A stretch of DNA of 34,087 nucleotides from Bacillota bacterium (GCA_019113265.1 DXHT01000032.1:1-34087), one strand, 5' to 3'; positions 17,372-25,006 are shown, counted from the first letter of the stretch. Numbers and translations: made by a program. Notes: generated from the letters alone by a model not told the origin.

Positions 17372-18223
17372 TCACTTTCCGTTCTGAGCGTGAGATGCGG
17401 CGGCTTCGTCCGCGCTTTTTTCGTCCGCGCTCTCCGCATTGTCCTCCGCTTTTTTGCGGGCTTCCTCCTTTCGCGCGTGCAACTCGAACGGAATGAACAT
17501 TGCGCTCCATATGATAGCGAGGAGCACGGGGAATATAAAGAGGTAACCGTATATGCCGAACGTGCGGACGAGTGCTTCGAGGAACGCCACGTGCTTGCCG
17601 CCGTTGATATACAGGAAATCGGTTCCCGCGAGTTTGTTGAACACGAATATGGATATGACGCCTGCCGCGAGCGGAAGCGCCGCGGCTTTAAGATCGGCGA
17701 GCCTCGGACGGTAGCCGTCGATAAACAGCGTAGATGTATATAGCACCATGACGAAGTGGAATACGAAACTGTGTATCGCCGCAAAGTTCCATACGGGCAG
17801 CGCGCTCCATGTCGGCAGCGCGAGTCCGAACGCCGCCGCGGGATAACCCACGCCGTAAACGACAGCGGAGAGCGGGCGGGATTTCGGGCGAATGACGTGA
17901 GCGAGGAATATGAATTCCGTCAGACTGCACAGGTGCAGGGGAAGATCGGACACGTTCCATTGCCCCGTCGCGATCAGCATTGCCTGCGTGTCGACTTCGT
18001 TGAGAAGCTGCAGCACTACTATGGTCCATGCCATGATCCGCCGACCTTTATCGCCAAGACGTTTGTAAAGGAAAAGCAGCGCCGCTATTGCCGCCGCGCC
18101 CGCCGCAAGCCATATCCAGTGCACGGGACCGAATTTGCTCCAACCCAGTCCCGGCGCGGGATTTTCCGAAATCTGCCAAAACGGCGGAAGCCCGCCGCCC
18201 GGTATGCTCATATCCGCTTTCAC
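17372..18223 (-). CDS. YwaF/TMEM164-like integral membrane protein (TIGR02206 type)
   Basis: A 283-residue multi-spanning membrane protein with about seven hydrophobic helices. It has the family hallmarks LPLHLCSL at 94-101 (His97, Cys99) and the late DFLYINGGKH tract, as in Bacillus YwaF. The eukaryotic relative TMEM164 has been described as a phospholipid acyltransferase using a conserved cysteine; whether bacterial members do the same is unknown. The C-terminal 35 residues are a charged, alanine-rich tail (KKAEDNAESADEKSADE) outside the family core. The start is GTG at 18223, chosen for the GGGAGAGG site 5 nt before it. It is a single-gene transcript with its own promoter and terminator. 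Confidence 0.85.
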   Translation of the reverse strand: MKADMSIPGGGLPPFWQISENPAPGLGWSKFGPVHWIWLAAGAAAIAALLFLYKRLGDKGRRIMAWTIVVLQLLNEVDTQAMLIATGQWNVSDLPLHLCSLTEFIFLAHVIRPKSRPLSAVVYGVGYPAAAFGLALPTWSALPVWNFAAIHSFVFHFVMVLYTSTLFIDGYRPRLADLKAAALPLAAGVISIFVFNKLAGTDFLYINGGKHVAFLEALVRTFGIYGYLFIFPVLLAIIWSAMFIPFELHARKEEARKKAEDNAESADEKSADEAAASHAQNGK

Positions 18224-18271
18224 AGCATCCTCTCCCGTAAGTAATATGTAACAATCGCAGAACTATCTTGC

Positions 18272-18301
18272 ATTATACTATATATGCGCGGAAAAATCCA
18301 A
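18272..18301 (-). promoter_or_regulatory. Promoter of the YwaF-like gene
   Basis: On the minus strand, TTGGAT (18301-18296), an 18-bp spacer and TATAAT (18277-18272), about 50 bp before the GTG start at 18223. Confidence 0.65.
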
Positions 18302-18409
18302 CATAAACCGACGTTATCCGACATTTTTCGTCACTTATCGCCGCGCCGCCGCTTAACAGCGAATGCTGTGTTCGCTTTTCGCCGCCGTCCTCTTATATCG
18401 GTTCGCGCG

Positions 18410-18443
18410 AAAAGCCGCATGCGGCGGGGCTGTCGCATGCGGC
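18410..18443 (-). terminator. Probable terminator of the BspA-like gene, built from an 18-bp tandem repeat
   Basis: Two tandem 18-bp units at 18417-18434 and 18435-18452 differ at one base (G432/A450). On the minus strand, GCCGCATGC (18443-18435) can pair with GCATGCGGC (18422-18414) and is followed by TTTT. Each unit also holds part of a GCCGCATGCGGC palindrome (18414-18425). Confidence 0.5.
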
Positions 18444-18471
18444 GGGGCTATCGCCGTTTGTTAATTATAAT

Positions 18472-20202
18472 TTATTCCCAGACGGCGGGAACGCCGTTTT
18501 CGTATTTCCAATACCTGCCTGATCCGGACGGTTCGTTTTTGCTGTAAAAATACAGCGCGTCCGCGGCTCCGTCGTTTCCGCTTTCCACCGTCACGCGGGA
18601 CCAGTCGTCCTCGCTGCCTTCGTAAAATATTTTTTCGGGAATGTGATTCATGGCTGCGCCGAGAGCGTTTTTCCCGATGCTCGTTATGTTTATCGGAATG
18701 ACTATTTCTTCGAGCGCGTTGCATGCGGAGAACGTGTTTGCGGGAAGGGCGGATATCCCGGTCGGGATATGCGCTTCCGTGAGGTCGAAGCACGCCTCGA
18801 ACACGCCGTCGCCGAGTTCGGTGATCCCGTCGGGCAGATCCGCCGAGACGAGGCTGCTGCAATACGAGAACGCGCCCGCTCCCACGGATCGCAGCGAATC
18901 GGGAAGCGTTACGCTGCCGAGCAGATATCCGTGAGTGAACGCTTCCTCTCCGATAGTCGTAACGCCTTCGGCGATCTCCGCGGTTTTCAGCGTGCTGCAC
19001 TGTGCGAACGCGCGTTTTCCTATTTCGGCTCCGCTGCCGACTTTTACTTTTTGCAGATAAAATCTGCCCTCGAACGCGCTTTCCCAGACGGCGTATCGAT
19101 TGCCGTTTATGTAGTCGGGGAGGATCGCTTCTTCTATGTCCGGATCGTCGTTTCCGAGCAGATAATATTCGCCGTCCGCGTCGTCGGCGTATATCGCGTA
19201 GCCGTCTTCCGTCACGCTTATGTTGCTTTCGGCGTCCGCGGAATCGTGCACCGCGAGAGCGTTTGCCGCTATGCCGCCGTTGTCCGCGCTTCCAGGCGTG
19301 ATAAATACGGGGCAGAGATCGTATATTTCCACGAGTTTTACGCAGCCGTCGAACGCGTTCTCTCCGATCGCGGTCAGGCTCGGCGGCAGAGTGATTTTCC
19401 GCAGTTCCGAGCATTCGTAAAACGCGCGGGAGCCTACGGTTTCCGTGCCGTCCGGCAGAGAGATCTCTTTGAGCGCGGCGCAGCCGTTAAACACGTCCGC
19501 GCCTATGTCCGCATCTCCGCCGGACAGGAATTCGACGGATTCTATCGCGGCGCAGCCCGCGAACGCCCGCGCCGTTATTTCGGCTTTTCCCGTGATCGTC
19601 ACGGATCTCAACGACAGCGGAACGTATCTTCCGTTTGAATTGCCGTTGCCGTCCGCTCCGAATATGTAACCGAAATGAGAACCGCCGGGCGCACTGTCCG
19701 TGCCGCCGCCGATAAAGGGAACGGTTAGATGTTCGAGAAAAGTGCATCCTGAGAACGCGCCGAAAGCTATGCCCGAAACTTCGTCCGGTACCGTCAGCCG
19801 CGTGCGCGATTTATCTTTTACGTCCGTGATCGTGATCACGCCGTTGCGCTCATGCGTCACGAACGGGTCGAGCGCGCCCTCCTTTTCGAACACGGCGGTC
19901 ACGTTCATGTCGCGCGCGGGCATGACGAATCCGTATCCGGAAGATGCGGACAGCAGTTTTTCGTCCTCGTACCAGCCCTTGAACGTATATCCCTCCGCGG
20001 GATGTGCGGACAGGGAAACGCCGTCGCCCGGCGAGTATTCTCCCGCGCCTTCCGCCGTTCCGCCTTCGGCGACCGTGACCGTCAATACGTATCCGCCGTT
20101 TTCGTTTGCGTCCTTTTCTCCGCACCCAACCGCGCATGCGACCGCGACCGAGAGTGCGAGCGCGAGGATCAGCGCGCATGCGGTTTTAGCGATGTTTTTC
20201 AT
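18472..20202 (-). CDS. BspA-like leucine-rich-repeat lipoprotein
   Basis: A 576-residue surface protein. The N terminus is a lipoprotein signal: a basic MKNIAK start, a hydrophobic core and lipobox AVGC with the probable lipidated Cys27. Residues about 35-105 form a divergent InlB B-type repeat (YTFKGWYEDEK, MPARDMNVTAVFE). From about 120 to 540 there are many LRR_5/BspA repeats of the type 'IGEEAFTHGYLLGSVTLPDS', interrupted by a linker with an ageing-type strand (YAIYADDADGEYYLL). The end, GRYWKYENGVPAVWE, is typical of clostridial BspA-like proteins. Such proteins are thought to mediate adhesion or host/matrix binding. The start at 20202 has a perfect AAGGAGG site. Confidence 0.92.
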   Translation of the reverse strand: MKNIAKTACALILALALSVAVACAVGCGEKDANENGGYVLTVTVAEGGTAEGAGEYSPGDGVSLSAHPAEGYTFKGWYEDEKLLSASSGYGFVMPARDMNVTAVFEKEGALDPFVTHERNGVITITDVKDKSRTRLTVPDEVSGIAFGAFSGCTFLEHLTVPFIGGGTDSAPGGSHFGYIFGADGNGNSNGRYVPLSLRSVTITGKAEITARAFAGCAAIESVEFLSGGDADIGADVFNGCAALKEISLPDGTETVGSRAFYECSELRKITLPPSLTAIGENAFDGCVKLVEIYDLCPVFITPGSADNGGIAANALAVHDSADAESNISVTEDGYAIYADDADGEYYLLGNDDPDIEEAILPDYINGNRYAVWESAFEGRFYLQKVKVGSGAEIGKRAFAQCSTLKTAEIAEGVTTIGEEAFTHGYLLGSVTLPDSLRSVGAGAFSYCSSLVSADLPDGITELGDGVFEACFDLTEAHIPTGISALPANTFSACNALEEIVIPINITSIGKNALGAAMNHIPEKIFYEGSEDDWSRVTVESGNDGAADALYFYSKNEPSGSGRYWKYENGVPAVWE

Positions 20203-20224
20203 GCAGACCTCCTTATCCGATTCG

Positions 20225-20253
20225 ATTGTAACATGCGGCTGAGGGAAAGTCAA
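20225..20253 (-). promoter_or_regulatory. Promoter of the BspA-like gene
   Basis: On the minus strand, TTGACT (20253-20248), 17 bp, TACAAT (20230-20225). The predicted transcript starts close to the AAGGAGG site, giving a short leader. Confidence 0.75.
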
Positions 20254-20275
20254 TACCCGTTTGCGAAAACGGCGC

Positions 20276-20306
20276 GAAAAAACCGCCCGCGGGCAGCCGC
20301 GGGCGG
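20276..20306 (-). terminator. Terminator of the asd-dapA operon
   Basis: A 10-bp GC-only stem (20306-20297 with 20292-20283 on the minus strand) with a 4-nt loop and six T residues directly after it (20282-20277). It lies 17 bp downstream of the dapA stop. Confidence 0.88.
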
Positions 20307-20322
20307 GAATAAAACGGTCCGT

Positions 20323-21204
20323 TTACTTTATTACTCCGAGGTCTCTCATGACTTTCGCGAGCATTTCCGCATGCGCGGGTTCAAGCTCGGTGAGTGGAAG
20401 GCGAGGTTTGCCCGCCTTGATACCGATATATTCGAGAGCCTTTTTGGTGGGTATGGGGTTGACCTCGCAGAACAGCGCTTTTGCGAGAGGATCGAGCTTG
20501 AACGCAAGTTCGCGCGCTTTCGCATAGTCGCCATCGAAGCAGGCGTTCGTTATCGCGGTCATTCTGTCGGGAGCGACGTTAGCGACGACGGATACGACTC
20601 CCAGCGCGCCGAGTGCCATGAGGAATACGGTGTAGCTGTCGTTGCCGCTGTATATATCCAGCTTGCCGCGGCAAAGTCTGCACATTTCGAGAAGATCGTC
20701 TATGTTCTCGCTTGCGTCCTTGATCGCGGTGATGTTGGGATGCTCGGACAAGCGGAGCGCCGTCGCGGGCTGAATGCGCACGCCCGTGCGGGTAGGCACG
20801 TTATAGAGAACGAGCGGGATGTTTACCGCGTCGGCTATCGCCGTGTAGTGAGCGACAAGTCCGTTCTGCGTGCACTTGTTGTAGTAGGGAGTGACGACGA
20901 GCAGACCGTCCGCGCCCTCGGCTTCCGCAATGCGGCTCATTTCGACGGCGGCGGCGGTGTTGTTGCTGCCCGTACCGATAATGACGGGCGCGCGTCCGGC
21001 GGTATGCTTTACGGCATAGCGGAACATGGAAATGCGCTCTTCCTGCGTCATTGTGGCGGGTTCACCCGTCGTGCCTCCGACTATCAGCGCGGTCGCTCCC
21101 CCTGCGAGAACGTGGTCTATAAGCCTGCCGTACTCGTCAAGATCGAGTCCCTTTTCGTTCATGGGCGTTACGAGTGCAACGCCTACCCCTTTGAAAATAC
21201 TCAT
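20323..21204 (-). CDS. dapA: 4-hydroxy-tetrahydrodipicolinate synthase
   Basis: A 293-residue TIM-barrel enzyme of the DapA/NAL family. It condenses pyruvate with aspartate semialdehyde in the lysine/diaminopimelate pathway. Key residues are in place: the GGTTGE loop at 43-48, Tyr134 and Arg139 in VLYNVPTRTG, and the Schiff-base Lys162 in ITAIKDAS. Length is exactly that of the family. It starts 34 bp after asd behind AAAGGAG, so it is the second gene of the riboswitch-controlled operon and uses the product of asd directly. Confidence 0.96.
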   Translation of the reverse strand: MSIFKGVGVALVTPMNEKGLDLDEYGRLIDHVLAGGATALIVGGTTGEPATMTQEERISMFRYAVKHTAGRAPVIIGTGSNNTAAAVEMSRIAEAEGADGLLVVTPYYNKCTQNGLVAHYTAIADAVNIPLVLYNVPTRTGVRIQPATALRLSEHPNITAIKDASENIDDLLEMCRLCRGKLDIYSGNDSYTVFLMALGALGVVSVVANVAPDRMTAITNACFDGDYAKARELAFKLDPLAKALFCEVNPIPTKKALEYIGIKAGKPRLPLTELEPAHAEMLAKVMRDLGVIK

Positions 21205-21238
21205 ATAGGCTCCTTTCCCTCATAAGGTAAGGGAAGTC

Positions 21239-22267
21239 TTATCTCGCGCATGTCCGCCCGATAAGCAGCTGCGCTATCTGCACGGCGTTGGTAGCCGCGC
21301 CCTTGCGGATATTGTCCGCAACTATCCACATATTCACGCCGCTGTCCACGGTGAAGTCGCGTCTGATACGTCCGACGAATACTTCGTCCTTGTCCGCGCA
21401 TTCGAGTGCGGTAGGGTAGCCGTGGTTTGCGGGATCGTCGATAACGATGAGACCGGGCGCCTTTTCGAGAACGGCGCGCACCTGTTCGGGCGTCGCGGGT
21501 TTTTCGAACTCGATATTGACGCTCTCGCTGTGACCGTAAAATACGGGGACGCGCACGCACGTAGCGGTGACTTTCATGTCGGGCTCGTGCAGTATCTTGC
21601 GCGTTTCGTCTATCATCTTCTGCTCTTCCTTATAATACCCGTTATCCAATAATATGTCGATCTCGGGCAGGCAGTTACCCGCTATGGGGCGGGGGAACTT
21701 TTTGAGCTCATAATCGCTCTTGCCCTCGGCATACGCTTTCATGCCGTTATCGAGGTCGTCATAACCCTTGACGCCCGCGCCCGAGACGGCCTGGAACGTG
21801 GTGTATATGACGCGCTTGATACCGAAAGCGTCGTGAAGCGGTTTGAGCGCAACCATTGCCTGAATGGTGGAGCAGTTGGGGTTGGCTATGATGCCCTTGG
21901 GATGTACGAAAGCATCCTCGGGATTGACCTCGGGAACGACGAGGGGAACGTCTTTATCCATGCGCCAGAAAGCGGAGTTGTCTATAACGACGCCGCCCGC
22001 CGCCGCGAACATGGGGGAGAACTTGCCGCTCGCCGCGCCGCCCGCGCTCATTATGACTATTTCCGCGCCCGCGCGCGCTATGTTTTCCTTGTTGGTCTCG
22101 ACTACCGTGTACTTTTTGCCCTTCCACTCGATCTCCTTGCCCGCGCTCTTTGCGGATGCGAAGGGGATAAGTTCGCCGACGGGGAAATCGCGTTCGGCGA
22201 GAACTTGGAGCATTTTTCTTCCGACCATGCCGGTTGCGCCTACAACGGCGACTTTGTATTGTTTCAT
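21239..22267 (-). CDS. asd: Aspartate-semialdehyde dehydrogenase
   Basis: 342 residues. It reduces beta-aspartyl phosphate to aspartate semialdehyde with NADPH, the branch point to lysine/DAP, threonine and methionine. A Rossmann N terminus (VAVVGATGMVGRKML) is followed by the catalytic Cys132 in IANPNCSTIQ and the conserved FYGHSESVNIEF with its active-site His. I chose ATG at 22267, with GGAGG 8 nt upstream. A longer frame starting at 22318 would run into the riboswitch terminator. It is the first gene of the operon and sits just after the lysine riboswitch. Confidence 0.96.
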   Translation of the reverse strand: MKQYKVAVVGATGMVGRKMLQVLAERDFPVGELIPFASAKSAGKEIEWKGKKYTVVETNKENIARAGAEIVIMSAGGAASGKFSPMFAAAGGVVIDNSAFWRMDKDVPLVVPEVNPEDAFVHPKGIIANPNCSTIQAMVALKPLHDAFGIKRVIYTTFQAVSGAGVKGYDDLDNGMKAYAEGKSDYELKKFPRPIAGNCLPEIDILLDNGYYKEEQKMIDETRKILHEPDMKVTATCVRVPVFYGHSESVNIEFEKPATPEQVRAVLEKAPGLIVIDDPANHGYPTALECADKDEVFVGRIRRDFTVDSGVNMWIVADNIRKGAATNAVQIAQLLIGRTCAR

Positions 22268-22300
22268 ATTATCCTCCGAAATTGTATTCCGTTTACGATC

Positions 22301-22332
22301 AAAAAAAGACCCTATCATTCGATAAGGACCTC
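22301..22332 (-). terminator. Intrinsic terminator of the lysine riboswitch
   Basis: On the minus strand, GGTCCTTATC (22330-22321), loop GAAT, GATAGGGTC (22316-22308) and seven Ts (22307-22301). The upper seven base pairs, including one G-U, are continuous; one U-U mismatch lies lower in the stem. It is the expression platform that would end transcription when lysine is bound. Confidence 0.85.
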
Positions 22333-22352
22333 AGAAATCGTATCACGGACGC

Positions 22353-22522
22353 TTCCAATGCTCTCCACGCTCTCCGCGTGACAGTCGCCGCGATGTTATC
22401 AGCGGCGCCCGACCGCCGCGCCCTCCGACAGACGTTGCGATCTCGGCGACGATACCCTTTTGCTGCCCGCAGTACGGATGCGGTTTCGCGCAGCTACTTA
22501 TGCTCGACGCTCCTCATCGAAA
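22353..22522 (-). ncRNA. Lysine riboswitch (L-box) aptamer
   Basis: Read on the minus strand this 170-nt leader has the L-box hallmarks in order: GAGGAGCG at the start of the core, an AAGUAG (loop-E-like) element, AAAGGG followed by CGUCGCCGAGAUC, then CUGAUAA, GGCGACUGUCA and GGAGAGC. An 8-bp P1 helix closes it (22522-22515 with 22360-22353, two G-U pairs). An intrinsic terminator follows, and then asd-dapA. Binding of lysine should favour the terminator and shut off the operon. The identification rests on recognised consensus segments and helices, not on a covariance search. Confidence 0.9.
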
Positions 22523-22531
22523 TATACACAG

Positions 22532-22560
22532 ATAATACCACATTAACCTTAGCTTGTCAA
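22532..22560 (-). promoter_or_regulatory. Promoter of the lysine riboswitch and asd-dapA
   Basis: On the minus strand, TTGACA (22560-22555), 17 bp, TATTAT (22537-22532). The transcript would start near 22525, immediately before P1 of the riboswitch. Confidence 0.85.
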
Positions 22561-22571
22561 GCCTATTTCGC

Positions 22572-22601
22572 TTGCTTTTTCCCGTTTTTTTGTGCTATCA
22601 T
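22572..22601 (+). promoter_or_regulatory. Candidate promoter for the acidic-tail membrane protein (leaderless)
   Basis: TTGCTT (22572-22577), 18 bp, TATCAT (22596-22601). The ATG at 22608 lies 6 nt after the -10 box, so transcription would begin at or next to the start codon. Confidence 0.55.
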
Positions 22602-22607
22602 ATATAA

Positions 22608-23195
22608 ATGAAACTGAAAACGATATGCAGGATACTCGCGTACATAGGTCTTGTGTGCGCGCTTGCGTTTACGGTATGTCTGTGCATACTTCTTTTTAAT
22701 CTTGACTCGGACGGTATCACGACCAAGCTCGGAGCGGTCACGCTCGTGTGTTTTGTCGCAACGCTGATATTCCTTATACCCGCATACGTGCTCAATAAAC
22801 GGGCGATGGCGGACGAGGCGGCTCGCGAAGAGGCGAACGGCGAGGAAGAGTCGGACGGTAGCGGCGAAAGCGGCGACGAGGATAAAAAGGACGGAGATGC
22901 GGAAGACGCGGGCACGGACGGCGTAGCGGCCGAGCCTCAAACGAAGGGCGACGATACGGAAAAAGCGGGTCGCGGCGAAGAGAGCGACGACGCAAAAGAG
23001 TCGGACGGCAAGAGCGACGCGAAAGAGTCGGAGGGCGCAAGCGACGACGCGGGCGCGTCAGTTCCGCGAAGCGAGGCAGACGACGGCGACGGCGGTAAGG
23101 ACGCAGGCGGCGACGATGTAGGGCACGCGGAAGGGCAGGAAGAACGCCGCGACGGAGAGGATGAGAGCGGCGGCGATAAACCGCTTGGCGTTTGA
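22608..23195 (+). CDS. Two-helix membrane protein with a long acidic low-complexity tail
   Basis: 195 residues, unknown function. Two transmembrane helices lie at about 9-30 and 41-62, joined by a short loop (NLDSDGITTK). From about residue 66 onward there are 130 residues rich in Glu, Asp, Gly, Lys and Ala with no predicted fold. The tail includes a tandem nine-residue repeat (DAKESDGKS / DAKESEGAS, at 22989-23015 and 23016-23042). By the positive-inside rule the tail is probably cytoplasmic. There is no Shine-Dalgarno site; see the promoter. The last 138 bp are antisense to the 3' end of the next gene. The N-terminal part is convincing; how much of the tail is under selection is uncertain. 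Confidence 0.7.
   Translation: MKLKTICRILAYIGLVCALAFTVCLCILLFNLDSDGITTKLGAVTLVCFVATLIFLIPAYVLNKRAMADEAAREEANGEEESDGSGESGDEDKKDGDAEDAGTDGVAAEPQTKGDDTEKAGRGEESDDAKESDGKSDAKESEGASDDAGASVPRSEADDGDGGKDAGGDDVGHAEGQEERRDGEDESGGDKPLGV
22989..23042 (+). repeat. 27-bp tandem repeat inside the acidic tail
   Basis: Two adjacent 27-bp units, 22989-23015 and 23016-23042, differ at a few positions and keep the reading frame (nine codons each). Confidence 0.7.
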
Positions 23196-23426
23196 TCGCG
23201 TCAGGGCGGAGCGCAGAAAGCTTTTAAGCGAAAAAGAGCGCGCGGTAACGGATGCGGGCGGGCGCGGCAGCAGCGCATCAAGCGCACCTGCGGCGGCGAC
23301 TGCGGCGGTGACTGCGGCAAACACGCGCAGCGGCGCGTATCGGACTGCGGTGTTCACGATCGCAAAGCAGGCGAGAAGAACGAGCAAACGCAGTCCGCAT
23401 CTGTCTATAAAAGTACTCGCATTCAT
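23058..23426 (-). CDS. Small four-helix membrane protein of unknown function
   Basis: 122 residues from ATG at 23426. Four hydrophobic segments can be seen: about 12-30 (LRLLVLLACFAIVNTAV), 33-53, 83-99 (FIAAALILSVAAFFLPF) and 101-119. A basic linker lies between helices 2 and 3 (SFSLKSFLRSALTRSNAKR). I recognise no named family. The frame covers 230 bp that no other gene explains, which argues that it is real. Its 3' end lies antisense to the acidic-tail gene. No ribosome site is visible. A GATAAT box 7 nt before the ATG, with a poor TTGGTA -35 at 19 bp, could give a leaderless transcript. An ATG at 23444 would add six residues. Confidence 0.6.
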   Translation of the reverse strand: MNASTFIDRCGLRLLVLLACFAIVNTAVRYAPLRVFAAVTAAVAAAGALDALLPRPPASVTARSFSLKSFLRSALTRSNAKRFIAAALILSVAAFFLPFRVPYIVAACVLTAVAVVCLASRN

Positions 23427-23465
23427 ACGAAAGATTATCGACATACAACCGAGGGATATACCAAA

Positions 23466-24467
23466 ATGGATACGGTCATTCTCGAAGCAAACGAAGAAAA
23501 CATAGCGAAATGTGCCGAAATGCTGCGCAAGGGCGAAGTAGTCGCATTCCCGACCGAGACCGTATACGGCCTGGGCGCGAACGCGCTCGACGAAAAGGCG
23601 GCGGCAAAGGTATTCAAGGCAAAGGGGCGTCCCGCGACAAATCCGCTCATAATCCACGTGGCGGACAAAGCGAAGATAGACACGGTAGCCAAGGTAAGCG
23701 ACGACGCGCGCAAGCTGATAGACGCATTCATGCCGGGCGCGCTCACTCTCGTACTGCCCAAGCGCGGAAACGTTCCCGACATAGTGACGGCGGGTTACGA
23801 CACCGTGGCGGTGCGCATGCCCGACCACAAAGTCGCGCTCGAACTGATAAAGGAGGCGGGAGTACCCGTATGCGCTCCGTCGGCAAACACGAGCGCGCGC
23901 CCGTCGCCGACTCGTGCCATGCACGTTTACGACGACTTGAAGGGGAAGATACCCGTCATCCTTGACGGCGGCATGTGCCCTCTCGGGCTGGAAAGCACGA
24001 TAGTGGACATGACGCAGACTCCGCCCAAGGTCCTTCGCGCGGGAGCGGTCGCGATAGACGAAGTGGAAAAGGTGATAGGCGATCTGGACACCGAAAAGGT
24101 GATGGTGGACACTCTCGCCGCGCTTAAAATCCCCGCGGGATACGTTCCCAAGGCGGAACTTGTGTTCTCCGCTTTTTACGACAACATGAGCGACGTCATA
24201 AACAAGTATTACGACTCCAACAAGCTCACGCACGGCGCGCGTCCCGTTATATTCTGCATGAACTTCAATATGCCCAAATACGGCAACAGAAACGTCATGC
24301 CCATGGGAGAGAGCGTCGCCGAGTATGCAAAACTGCTGTTCGAGCGTATACGCGAAGCGGAGAATCTCGGGTATAATCTGATAATCGCCGAAGGCGTGCC
24401 GATGGGCGGCATGGGTACGACGGTACTGTCGCGCCTTATAAAGCTGAGCGGCGGTAAGGTGATCTGA
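23466..24467 (+). CDS. sua5: Threonylcarbamoyl-AMP synthase, Sua5 type
   Basis: A 333-residue two-domain Sua5 protein (ywlC in Bacillus). Residues about 8-195 are the YrdC domain (PTETVYGLGANA, the KGRPATNPLI loop, APSANTSARPSPT, LGLESTIVD). Residues about 230-333 are the C-terminal Sua5 domain. It makes threonylcarbamoyl-AMP from threonine, bicarbonate and ATP, the first step of the t6A37 modification of ANN-decoding tRNAs. It opens the sua5-ywlE-rpiB cluster in the same order as in Bacillus. In this gene 15 of 21 isoleucine codons are AUA by my hand count; t6A is needed on the tRNAs reading such codons. Confidence 0.96.
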   Translation: MDTVILEANEENIAKCAEMLRKGEVVAFPTETVYGLGANALDEKAAAKVFKAKGRPATNPLIIHVADKAKIDTVAKVSDDARKLIDAFMPGALTLVLPKRGNVPDIVTAGYDTVAVRMPDHKVALELIKEAGVPVCAPSANTSARPSPTRAMHVYDDLKGKIPVILDGGMCPLGLESTIVDMTQTPPKVLRAGAVAIDEVEKVIGDLDTEKVMVDTLAALKIPAGYVPKAELVFSAFYDNMSDVINKYYDSNKLTHGARPVIFCMNFNMPKYGNRNVMPMGESVAEYAKLLFERIREAENLGYNLIIAEGVPMGGMGTTVLSRLIKLSGGKVI

Positions 24468-24475
24468 AAAAAAGT

Positions 24476-24991
24476 ATGCAACAGGGAAAGAGAGAAAAAG
24501 TAAACGTGCTGTTCGTATGTACGGGCAATACCTGCCGTTCGCCCATGGCGGAGCAGATATTTTCCGACTACCTGCGCCGCAACAAGTGCGCATCCATGGC
24601 GGACGTGTCCAGCGCGGGCGTTTATGCGGAAAACGGCAAGCCCATGACTGCGGAAGCGGTGGGCGTTCTCAGCGAACTCAATATGACCATAAAGCCGCAC
24701 AAGAGCCGCAGGATAACCGTGGACATACTGCAAAACGCGGATATAATCGTGTGTATGTCCGAAGAGAACCGCGAGCAGCTGCTCTGCTCGCCGACGTACA
24801 ATTTCGCGGCGAGCGACGGCAACTACCGTATAGTGGGTACTGCGGGCGAGCTTATCGGCGAGGACATAACCGATCCTTACGGCAGGGGAATGGACGCGTA
24901 CCGCAAGACGGCGGAACTTCTCGTCAGACTCTGCGCGCCTCTCGAAGCGGCGGTGAGAAAATTCCAGACCGAACATAAACTCGAATACTGA
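24476..24991 (+). CDS. ywlE: Low-molecular-weight protein phosphatase, arginine-phosphatase type (YwlE)
   Basis: 171 residues. The P-loop VCTGNTCRS holds the catalytic Cys15 and Arg21 (C-X5-R), and the general acid is Asp133 in TDPYG. Thr19 inside the loop matches the threonine that makes Bacillus YwlE specific for phospho-arginine; tyrosine phosphatases usually have isoleucine there. It would then counteract McsB, which marks proteins for ClpCP degradation. The arginine-specific role is inferred from this residue and from its place between sua5 and rpiB, as in Bacillus. A short basic N-terminal extension (MQQGKREK) precedes the fold; the start lacks a strong ribosome site. Confidence 0.9.
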   Translation: MQQGKREKVNVLFVCTGNTCRSPMAEQIFSDYLRRNKCASMADVSSAGVYAENGKPMTAEAVGVLSELNMTIKPHKSRRITVDILQNADIIVCMSEENREQLLCSPTYNFAASDGNYRIVGTAGELIGEDITDPYGRGMDAYRKTAELLVRLCAPLEAAVRKFQTEHKLEY

Positions 24992-25006
24992 TATACGGAG
25001 GCTGAA

